Of a DNA stretch of 64,000 nucleotides, positions 24,301 through 36,300 are shown piece after piece. Every line of letters starts with the position of its first letter. The first letter of the stretch is position 1. The stretch comes from Paracentrotus lividus (Eukaryota; Echinodermata; Echinoidea; Camarodonta; Echinidae). Both the position numbers and the translations under genes were made by a program. The notes under the pieces are model-generated. The model had not been told where the DNA came from. It was given only the letters and a program-made list of their open reading frames with translations, and did not search any database. The stretch covers positions 20,216,091 to 20,280,090 of the forward strand of contig CALNVZ010000174.1 in the NCBI GenBank assembly GCA_940671915.1, in the 5' to 3' direction.

Positions 24301-27300
24301 NNNNNNNNNNNNNNNNNNNNNNNNNNNNNNNNNNNNNNNNNNNNNNNNNNNNNNNNNNNNNNNNNNNNNNNNNNNNNNNNNNNNNNNNNNNNNNNNNNNN
24401 NNNNNNNNNNNNNNNNNNNNNNNNNNNNNNNNNNNNNNNNNNNNNNNNNNNNNNNNNNNNNNNNNNNNNNNNNNNNNNNNNNNNNNNNNNNNNNNNNNNN
24501 NNNNNNNNNNNNNNNNNNNNNNNNNNNNNNNNNNNNNNNNNNNNNNNNNNNNNNNNNNNNNNNNNNNNNNNNNNNNNNNNNNNNNNNNNNNNNNNNNNNN
24601 NNNNNNNNNNNNNNNNNNNNNNNNNNNNNNNNNNNNNNNNNNNNNNNNNNNNNNNNNNNNNNNNTAAGAGAGAGATGCAATTTGTCACATTGTAGAAATA
24701 GATGAGCTGGTCCTGCCTTCTATTCCTCACAAAGTATTCTTAGTTAGTTTCATGTTGCCCAAGATACAATGTTGAAATATGTGGTTTAGTTTGGCTCGCT
24801 GAGATTGTAGTATGCAGCATGCTTATAGATCATATCACAAGATGTACTGATATAGGACCTGTGTCTACATGAGTTGATAATCAGTGGTGGATCCAGGCAG
24901 GGGTGCAAGGGATGCTAGCTCCTCTATAATTTGGAAACCTCTCATTGACTGAAAATTTGGGGTGCTCACTTCCTTAACGGGCCTGGTGCTCCTCTGTTAT
25001 CAGCCACTGATATGAATAAAACATGAATTTAATCACCAAACTTTTAAAAAGTGTTATTTTCAGTTTAACAAGTACATTTATATGTAATGCTAAAGAAATT
25101 ATTGAAAATGAACATAAAAGAACAAAAAAAAAAAAAAAACTGTATGTAAGGGGTATTCCCAATTTTCATAATTTTTGTTACAAAAAAATCTGTTAAACTA
25201 TCATGTCAGATTGTATGCATGTACATAATGTACATTTTAAAGGGGAAGTTCACCCTGGAATTTTATTGGTCTTAAAAAATGCCGAAATAAAAGAAAAATA
25301 TGAGTGAAGGTTTGGGGAAAATCGTCCAAAATATAATGAAGTTATGAATATTCAAAGTTTTGATCTGTGACGTCACATGCGAGCAGATCTCCTACTGTAT
25401 GTGTTATGTAGTGTAAATTCCATAAAATGTCTTTTTTTTTTCAGAAGAAAAAATTATGTTTCATGTATGGTCGATATACCTTCAAACATATGTTCATATA
25501 CATGACTATATCAATTGACCCATTCCTTTATCAAGAACCATGACAAAAAGACAAATTTATGGAATTTACATACACACCAATGGGAGAGCTGCTCGCACGT
25601 GACGTCACAGAATCAAAACTAAACATATTCATAACTATTTTTGGGTCGATTTTCTTCAAACTTTCACTAATATTTTTCTATTATTTTTCTTCATTTTTTA
25701 AGACCAATAAAATTCCAGGTGAACTTCCCTTTAAACTGTACTTGTGTTTAAATCTTGAGCGGATCAAAAGGAATTTTCCTTCTGGTTTGAAACTGTGCAT
25801 GTAGGTCTACATGTACATGTAAAGTGCATTCCCTTATATTTCTAAAAGTGCACTTACCAGATGTGGCAACATCCAATTTCTATCATTACAGGAAAAGCCA
25901 AAAAGCCAAACATGTACTTTAATGCCCACACATATCATCTTTTTTCAGATACTACATGTATTCATTAAAATCCCCCTATTTATTTTAGCACGCGATCCTC
26001 AGACTTAAATAGACATTAGTAGCGTTCACACGTAGGACCTTAAACTCCAAGTAAACTCCAAGTTATCCTCAAGAACATAGTTCTTAAGGTAACTTTGGAG
26101 TTAACTTAGAGTTAAGGCCCGTGTGAACGATCTTGGTGTTTATGTTCTCGAGGACAACTTGGTGTTTATGTCTCGACAGATCTAGGGTTAAGACTCTTAA
26201 CTCCAAGTTGACTCCAAGCGGTGGGTGGTCCCCGATCGCGCGTTTGACCGTGTGGACGGATTTCAGCTAGAGTTAGTGTTCTCAGAGGACAAGAGTGACC
26301 CTTGCATAGGTTAAACTTCCGGCCCCACTGGAGAGACGTAGGGGGAAATGAATTGCGCGCGCTACCTACAACTTGTACTTCCGGTCATCGAGCCGCTCGC
26401 TTGTCCTCGAGGACACTGTTCTCGAGGACGAAGCACCCCGTGTGAACGTAACTCGGGAACAAGCCGTCGGTGTTTAAATTCTTAAGGATACTGTTTTGAG
26501 GACTAAAACCCCGATGGTCCCGTGTGAACATAGCTATTGTGCTGTATTGTACAGATAGTCTGCAATTTATTTCATAACAGTCCCTTTCAATTCCAGGCAG
26601 GTACCAATCAATAATGTACTCCTGAGAAGTTCATCTGTCAAAAGGGGATCAACATACCTAGCCACTCAGTCTTTTGATGTTCTTTATTCTATTCAATGCT
26701 ATTACTTTGCCAAGTTTTCCAAAAACACAACCATTTCTACCTCTTTGGGGAGTGAGCTATTATTTATGTCATCACATTAATCAGGTAATTTTCGGATTTG
26801 GATGAAGTTTTAGTTCAGTTCATTTTCCGATTGGGTAATTCTGGCATAGTTGGGTGATGCTTCATGGGGTTTGATATGACCCCCATAGGAATGGCCCATT
26901 TAGGAGTATGATGTACCTACCACTGTGTTCAGGGGTGTTTCTGAACTAGGTTTTTGAAGCAACTTAGTAGTTCACATACTCTTCAAATTATACACTGTAT
27001 GTTGTACAATGTAGTCCCATGAGTCACCTTTTAAACTTAGATCTTCTCAATTAAGTTGAGCTTTTTGAGATTAAATGCTTAATAGGATTAAGAGAGGACA
27101 AAGCAAGTTTGTTCAGCACCCTTCTCGTCCCTCCATCTAGCTTATCACTGCACACAAATCACACACAAACAGGCTTTGACTATTCCATTTGGAACGCTCC
27201 CTACTGTTTGAATGCCCTAATCTCGACCTAAGCACTCTGGTATGTGAGAAAGTTATTTGCTTGGTTTTGGGGTTACTGAAGCATCATAAAACTTTGTATA

Positions 27301-30300
27301 CACAAAACCTTGCTGAGTGCATCAACGTGATCAGTTTAGTGTAGTATTGGCACAGACAGGGAAGTACATGTACAGTACACGATTCTCTCAGTGGCTTGAC
27401 ATACAGGAATACAATGCATCTTTGCTGTTTTGGAATCTAAAACTTTGTGGAATATTCTTGGATATAAGCATTTATTGTGATCTTTCCTCATGTATTGATG
27501 TCATATTGTAACTAGTGACAGCAGAAGTAAAGTTGGAAACAAGAAGAGCAAGATGGGTAAACTCAAGTGAGTATTCAAATTAAAACTTTTGAATTAACCT
27601 GTTGCAATTCACAATTTGAAGCTGAACTATTTTAACCATAATATTAACATATCTCATGTATCTATTAACATTTAACAACTTACACATTTTATTGTAGATA
27701 AGATCACTAAAATAGTTTATACATGTCATGATGTTCTCAAGTCACATTTCAGAATTGATTGTGTTCAAGTGAATTCCATTTTTTTTATTTTTATTCTTTG
27801 GACCTTTTGCAGTCTTTTCCCCTTTTTAAAAATGTTGAGAATTTAATAGTAACCTTTTATATGTGATTATGTTTTTTCTAGTTTCATTTTGAAATTGAGA
27901 TGTTGCATGACAAATTGCAAAACTTGGTTCCCAAAACTTTTATACTTAACATGTTCATTGCACTTTTAATAATAATACAGTTATAATGTCATTCAAATTG
28001 TGTCCTTGAGTATTGAATGTGATGAATGCATTGCTGCCTTGTAGGCCTATATATTTGGAGCAAATTGTAATGCGTTTTGTAACCGAAAGAAAAATTATAT
28101 ATCAATAGATCCTGGTATTGGGGGGGGGGGGGGGTTACCACATAGATAAATTTTGTCAAGTTTACAGTTATTTTATTTTTGCAAAAGACAGCTTTGTATC
28201 ATATGATGTCCTTTATAGTGATTTAGGCCTGAGCAAACATTTATCACTTTTTGGAGGGGAATAATCCCTCGGTATAAAGATTTCAGCAAGATGAAAGGAA
28301 GATAATAATCCATGTTACATATGGTAACACAGTAATAACATTTCACAATAATATGTGTTTGATCTTTCTATTATTAAGGGAAGATATTCAGGAATTCTCT
28401 GGCTTTGCAAGCCTTCTATTGGAAATAATAACAAATTATGTATTACTTCTAATATAAGATAAAGTTAGCCAACTATAAAGTGTTTTTGAAAACACATTTT
28501 GGGGTTTATTCCATTTACATGTAGCCTACCTCATCACAGAATTCAGATCCATACTATAACAATGTAACTGCCTGTTCTTGATTCATGAATGGATCATAAC
28601 ATGGTCATTTTAATACTCCAAAGGGTAAAAGGCTACGTACTGGATCTCTTCACTTTTGAAATATGTTTGCTTGTAATATTTTTCCTTTAATTTGATGGTT
28701 GAACATTCGTGTGCACATGAGCAATGTTAATAAAGTTTGATTCTCTGTGAATAAATTTTTGTGCATGCAGTGCCAAGTTGGGAAGGGTACTTTGATTCAT
28801 GTGGCCTCATGTAGGCCTACATTACAGTAGGCCTATAGGTTTGTGTCCTGCAATCTGTTCTTGATATTCTTCTAGCTCCAACTGGGGGGGGGGGGGTTCA
28901 CTTGTCAGCTAAAATCAATCCCAACTGGGATCAAATCAATTTTAGGATTAATAACCATGTTATGGTTCTATATACTATCCATAGTTGGGATTGATTGTAA
29001 CTTTAGCAAGGAGCTTCAAACACAAAGCTCCTTGCTTTTATGAATTATTCCAGGTGTACAAACCTTTCCACAAAAATCTAACATAACATACCATTGCAAT
29101 GAACTGCATATGACCTCATCACATTTATCAGCCTTATCACAGATAAGATGACCAAATGATAAATAGATTAACTTGAAATCAATAAAATACAGTTAGGGGT
29201 TTATGGTAGTCATTGTTTACATTCCGTGAAGACTTTGACCTGTGAATAGCTGACCTACAGTTTTGTACTGAGCTCAGAATGTATCATTATAGCATTAACA
29301 CACCCCCGAGCGTGCGTTAGCGGTGAATGCAGTGCACAGCGAGATAGCTTTGGATAGGGGTCGTGCTGCAACGAGCCGCAGGCGAGTGTGCAGCGGTGCC
29401 CCATCTGAAGCATCGAGCGATCACTGCATTTACGTTTAATCGCACGATACAGGGAAGTGTGTTAACGCTTTTATAAAATTGCAACATTTTGCTAGATCTA
29501 GTAAATCTTGAGTTACTTACCAAAAAAAATTCCAAGGGATTATCCCTTGCAATTTTTGGTAAGTAGCTCAAGATCTACATTACGATCGTCATCCAACAAA
29601 GTAAACAAGACACGGAAAAGACCCGGATGTATGTGTTATCACTTTTTTTGCACAGCAAAATGCACCATGGTGCTTTGCATCGAAAATTCAGCATGCACAC
29701 GTGACGCGTTTTGACCAACCACGATGCGTAAAATCACAGAGCCATTTTATAAAAGTATTTATGTACGCGTACATTGTAGGGCCTACTTTTCAAAAGCATT
29801 GAAGTTCTAACTGAGGATTGTTATTGCTGAGTACATTTGGCTTGCTTGGATGGGATATATTTGTGGTGCCTGAGAGAAAGCATTGGCTAGGAATTCATGC
29901 AATACGTGTCCTCCTCACATGTACTTTTTTAGTTTGAGAAATTAAAGAAATAGTGGTAGGCCTATTCACATCTCATGGACGCAAAAAATATAAGAGAAAT
30001 GTTTTTGTTTTTAAAGAGCAATTAAAATAGGTATTTTGTATTAAATCATATTTCCGCATAGTTTTATATTACAATATTAATTTCAATGGAAGTTGCAGTT
30101 TGTTGCACACTGACAGTCTGAGTAAATATTTATATCCCAGGCCATATTAACCACACTACAGCATATTCACTGATACAAAACTTTCAGAATAAATCTATAT
30201 CCGGTTTATATACAAAATACTGTCTATCAAGTGAAAATACATGTAGGCCTACAACCTGTATAAAATTTAAAGAGATGCAATGCAATTGCCCCCAAATTTT

Positions 30301-33300
30301 TACCATTTATGCGGCGATCACAACTCGTCGTAGCTACGCTACGGGGAATGTGCCATCAACGTAGCCTGCATTGCATGTACAATGCACGCACAGGTCCTGG
30401 GTCAACTTCTGCGATTCTTGCGTTTCTGTAGTAAGGGTATAATTGTAAAAACCTCCTTTACGTCGTACATGCATTGTACCTTCCCTGCACGAATATTCTA
30501 TGAAATCCATCGTAGGGAGTTGCACGTTGAAGGTACGGCGAGTTGTGACCGCCGCATTAGCTGTCATAACTTATTCTAGGAAATGCAATTCTGAATTAAC
30601 TCCAAATGATTTTTTTACAACACCAAGTTTTGTTTAGATAAAGCGAGGGGTAAAGTTGTTTGAGACTGCATGGGTACATGTAATGGTATACCAATTGAAT
30701 AAACAAATCCAGGATACATTTATTTGAGTGGTGGTCAATGTCAGTCTCTGTAGATCAGTTTTTGCACATCATGATGAATTCAGAAAGCACTAAGAATATG
30801 GGATTGTGAAAGCATACATTACAGAAATGGAGATTTGTTGAAGACTTAAAGATCCCATTCATATACTTAGCCAAATTTAGTACAAGGATAGGCTGTGAAG
30901 TTGAATCTGAATCTATAGGCTACAATGCACTCAAACATTTGTATCGAGTTGAATTGTGTGAAAACGTACAAATGGAGATATCATATTGATTTGTTTTGAA
31001 CAAGATTATAAATTATTCTAAGGCAGTAAAGAAAGTTATGGATTTTTGAAGTTGATTTTAACCAATGAATTTATGCAAATGAATCTCAAATTGGCAATTT
31101 TATCATGATACTGGCATTTGTTGTACACATGTATACAAAAAAATGAAACTTTTACATGGACCCTTTTCTTTACATTTGTAGATGTTAAACATACATGTTT
31201 TTACATTTACATTCATTGTATTATGATTGTCATATACAAATACACATGTATTTAATATGGACCCCCTGTGAAATTTACTGTGATACCTTGTATTGATGAT
31301 GTCATGGATGGTTGGGTGAGTATCATCATGATTGAACAAATATTCATTAATCAATTGCCGCATGTGAGTTTGAAGGGGCCAAAGTACAGTTTGAGAATGT
31401 ACACCCCTCCCTCTTCATGACCCACCCCAAAATATTCTTTAATAAATCACAATAATATAATTGACATTTCTTTTATGTAGAATGTTTGTGTACGGGCAGT
31501 CACAAGTAGAGGTACATTACATTGTAAATGTACTTACATACATACGTAATGTAAAATCATTTAGTAACTTTCTGAGTAACGCTGACATATCAGCTTTACT
31601 CTGGTGGGAACATTGCATGTTGTCTGGTAACAAGCTATATTCAGTCATCTGACCACCTCTTGAGCTCATCAATAGCAAACATGTACTTTGATCTTGCATT
31701 GTATACTGCTTTAATATAGTATGAGCTAAGCTGACAAACGGCTTGACTTTAGACATATATTTAGACATACAAACATCTAATTCACACTGTGTAATAACGT
31801 TTCAAGCACTCATAAAATCTGCCAAAGAGGTGTTGCTTAATTAGAGTGTCCATAAGGTCTGCAGTGGCTATCCTGTATGCAGCGTGTTCCAGCAGAATTA
31901 CCAGTCATGGATATAGGGTAAGCGTTTGTACTAAAAGTAGAGATATAGCCAAGAGTTGGTTATCATTTTCTGCCAGAGATACATGTATATTTCTAAGAAT
32001 GAATATTATTTGGAGAGAGAAGGCGTTTCCACAATCGTTTGCCTCACTCATGATCAGCCGGGATTTTCTGTGCAGGATACAAGAATCTTTCTTGAGAAAT
32101 GTCCAGGGACTTGGCATTGAAGCTGAAGAGATTGCAAACACAATTTGTGACTTTAGCCAACATGCAAGCCAACAGGATACCTGATTGCCCATCAATGTAG
32201 TATTTATCAAATAGGTCCTACATGTAGGCCTTCCTATTATGTGTTAAATAGTTTGCTCAACCCAAATTTACATGCATTAAATGTGTAATATCCATTCTTT
32301 TTTTTAAAAGATCTGCTCAGGTGAATATCAGCTTGCTGACCTGTCATTATAAATCCACACTTAACCACTTACAAACAATAAATTCAGATGTATGACATTT
32401 AAGGTTGGCTCTAATAGTGTACAAGTCATAGGATCCATTGTATGGGTGACAGGTTTATGAAACTCAGCCTCAGAAATAATAGGGCATTAGAGTGTTACTT
32501 TACAAACATACTATTAAGTACAAATTTTATAAATATTTATCATATTCTTGATAAGATGTATGATTGATAAAAAAGTTTTATTTCTTTCTACATCCATATA
32601 CTGTATTTGTTTCAAATCGACTGTCACTTGTATTATAAATTTTTGCTGGTACCATTAACAAATGAATGTGAGACACCTCAAATTGATCGTTCTTTAAAAT
32701 AGTTTTACAAGACCATGTGGGTCTTTATTGCATTAAATTACTAGTTCTATAAAGGTAATATCACATTTCAAAGTATTCTGACAGAATTACGAGCTTACAT
32801 GTACATGCATACATGTATGTAGCTTTTTTTCTTAACTTGGGTTTTCAATTTCCCAGAGTTTTCCAAGGGAAAGAGAGAGAGAGAGAGAGTAAAACTGCAA
32901 TCTGCAGATTAAAATACAAAAATAAATAAATAAATAAATTTAAAAAAAAAATGGATGCACGTTTGTACACAGTGGTTGTTTAGGTTTAGCCTATATGTTG
33001 TTTTTTTACTAGAGCAAATGATGATTTCCCAATTAATTAATTTATACCTGACATTTATTGATTGATTATTCAATTGATTGGCATTGACAGAAAAATAGGT
33101 TACTAGCATGCAAGCCGTGTTGCAATTACAAAGTGAATTGTATATGAACTGATCAAGGTTATGCCACATTACGTCTTCCATTATTATACAGGCAAACATT
33201 CATGGGAAACCCTTCCAATAAAAATCAGTTCCAATTTATCCCAGCAAATGAATTGCAAGGGCACACCTTTCCCACCTGTTTATATTCCAAACACTGCAGT

Positions 33301-36300
33301 ATGGAAGGCCAGTAATACATAATATAACTGCTAGCCAATCAATATTTCATTGTTTCATTGTGAACTCTCTCTCTACCTTGTATACAAAACAGTGAGGACC
33401 TTCACAATGAAAGACCATCTCTCTGCCTCACTCTCTTTTCATTGACTACTGGGTAAATGTATCGATACTCCATCCGACGTCTGTGTCGGTTCGCTTATGG
33501 TATTTACATTATGGTAGGGCACGCACAGCAAGTTTTTGTCTCCACGTACAAATGTGCATGACTGGGTGGTGTGCTCTCTCTGTGGTATCATATTATTACA
33601 GTGAAGTGAAGGAGTCTAGTAAGAGCGGATGTAGTCCACCCAATGCAGATGCTGTACGTCTCATGTGTGGTAGCACTGGTTTAGATGGTGTGTGAACTGT
33701 ATTGAAGGAAAGAGGATTATTTTAATAGAGAAGCTTGCATGCTTCGATGCACAAACCTGTTTCTAGTCTAGGAGGTTCAAAGAGGATTATCATTTACTCA
33801 TCATTTTATGAGAGTGATCAGCGAACTGTGTCTGACGTAAGGGTGAGTATAGAGCAATCTATGCTTGATTGAACTGTAGGGTTTCAAGTCATTATTACAA
33901 CTCAGCCGTTAGTACCTTGTCATTATATTTAGTATGTTTAGTTTGCGATGTGATGACAAATTCAATTTGATTTTATTCCCTTAATGATATGTTCAGATAT
34001 TAGCTCAATTACATTTATCGGTGTAAAATGAACACAAGACAAATACTAAAGACAGGTGTAGGCCTACATGAAATCCATCAATTGGAGCCTATAGGCCCTA
34101 CATGTATAATTTTATAAAGCATTTTCTGCAAAGTCCCTCTTTTCCTTTATACACAGTATTACGAAATACTGTATAAGTGGTTATTTTTGCAGTGACTTTA
34201 TTTTCGCGAATTATCCGCGGGTCGGTCACCGCGAAAACTTCCACCTCGGTACTACAAGACTATTTATACATGTAGTTATGAAGTCATCACCAAATCGCGA
34301 AATTTTGCTCTTGCGAATTTCCCCAACTAGTCTAAAATCGCAGAATTATCTGGACGCAAAAATATTGGCTTTAATACAGTAGTACATCAAAATTATGAAT
34401 TCGATGTGTGTACAAAGATCCCATACATGTAGGTTAGTAATCCGACATTGTTGAATGATATCACATGTACTTTACATACTGTGTACAAGTGTACATGTCC
34501 ATAAATACAGTCTGGCCCAGTTTGATTAATTTGTGTATTACATGGTCTATAGTCTCATTGATGAAACTGAAAATAAATATAATTAGGCTAATCAAATTAC
34601 AATGAAAGACCACTATTGCAAGCTTACTATTGATAGAATGTGTTCATCATACACAAATTAGATGCTTCCTATTGACATTGTCTGAATGTGATGTTTGGAA
34701 TGGTTTATGTACAGGAAGTCAATATTTCACACGCACATACACACACACACACACACAAAAGAAAAGAAAAGAGGAGAGAGAAAAAAGAAGGGTTCCATGA
34801 AAGGATCTTTAATTGCTTATGGAATTGAACAAAGTTATTTGATATGATTTTGAATTGCCTTCAATTTCATAGAGGAAATACCAATTGACTGTACTCTTAA
34901 TCTTGCAGTGTATGTTAAGTGGACATTGGGGTATCAGTTTCAATGCCAAAACTGTGCACTAATATTGAACCATATGTGAGTCTGAATAATGCACTTGTAA
35001 CTGTAGGTCTACATGTGTAATTGATACTAATTATTGAATATAAGCAATTAGAACTCATTAAAGAGGTTAATATGTCCCCCCCCCCAAAAAAAAAAATAAA
35101 AAAAATAACAACAACAACAAAACAAAACAAGAAACAAACAAACAAACAAAACAAAACAAAACAACAAAAAAAAAAAAAACATTAAGGAAATAAATGGTAT
35201 CGATTGTTAATTTTCAATGGAATAAAAACCATTTTTATTTTAAGTGTGCATACAATATTATATTTTGTAAATCTTTTGTAAGTTTGTAAATTGATGATTC
35301 TTATTGATTGTAAGTGGAACTTTTCCCCTTTCCCTCTTTAGTGATAAGCAAAATGCACAGCTAAATTGATATTTAAATATATGTGGGAATGTTTTAACCT
35401 TAAAAATAAAGAGAGAGGGAGGGAGAGAGAAATACATTTAATCTATTTTCAGGGGTCTGGTACACATTAAATCCAAAATTATCAATTTATACCCCAGCAA
35501 TTGTCAAGTTTACACTGTTATGCAAAAACCTAATGTTGATCTCGTTTCTACATCTGGGACCCGTTGCATATTAGAGGCTAATATCATAGCGACTTTGCCA
35601 TCAATGGTAAATTTCATAAAATACTGGATTGTGATTGGCTGTTAAGCAGTGTTACCATGGTAGTTCACATTGATGGCAAAGTTGCTATGAAAGTAGCTCT
35701 TTGTGCAATGGGCCCCTGTACATTGTAGCTCTTAAAAAGTCTTTGTGGAGTTCACCTTTTTTTCAAAGAAAAAGGGGGGGGGGGAAATTATCCTGTTTTT
35801 ATGGCTCCTCCCTTCTTACTTTATCATTGATGATGACTCTACCAAACATTCTTTGTATTCTTTGAATAGCCTGACTCAGAATGAGTTATATCGAGCTTCA
35901 AAAAGTAAACATGGAATTCTAAGCATTGGGCAATGGGAAAAGCAGAATGCAAGATCAAGGTCAAACATCAGACTTGTCATTGTAACTGTGTAAACAGTGC
36001 TGCAACTGTTGAGGGAGCAAAAATATCACCATCAATGTTCTTCATCAGTAATTTAGAAATACATGACTTTTCCATTCACTTATTACAACTACACCACTTT
36101 CCCTGCCCATGATGATAGGACAATTTTCCTTGAAATTCATGATTTTTGATCACCCTGAAATAATTTTTGACACTCGTTAAACATATACTAGGTACATTGA
36201 GAGTTTGAGAGATGTTATCTCTCAGTTATCTCTCAGACAATACATGTATGTATGTACCGAAAAGGACAGAAAAGGACAGTTTTTTAATATAACATTATCC

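Larger units (their letters stand above)
24675..28030 (+). repeat. block A, copy 2 (direct copy of 12395-15784)
   Basis: It has the same order and orientation as copy 1. Up to about 27540 it shows frequent one-base differences, mainly deletions in runs; from there to the end the match is nearly perfect. Its end 'gatgaatgca' passes straight into the reverse complement of the far end of block B. Confidence 0.9.
28031..35963. repeat. block B, copy 2 (inverted)
   Basis: The reverse complement of 15785-23705. The left boundary joins block A copy 2 at 'gatgaatgca/ttgctgcc' and the right boundary is at about 35963, where similarity to block B ends and new sequence begins. Confidence 0.9.

Noticed and set aside
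23628..24730. Open frames of more than 320 residues on both strands
   Set aside because: They consist of the N gap with a few real codons at the edges.
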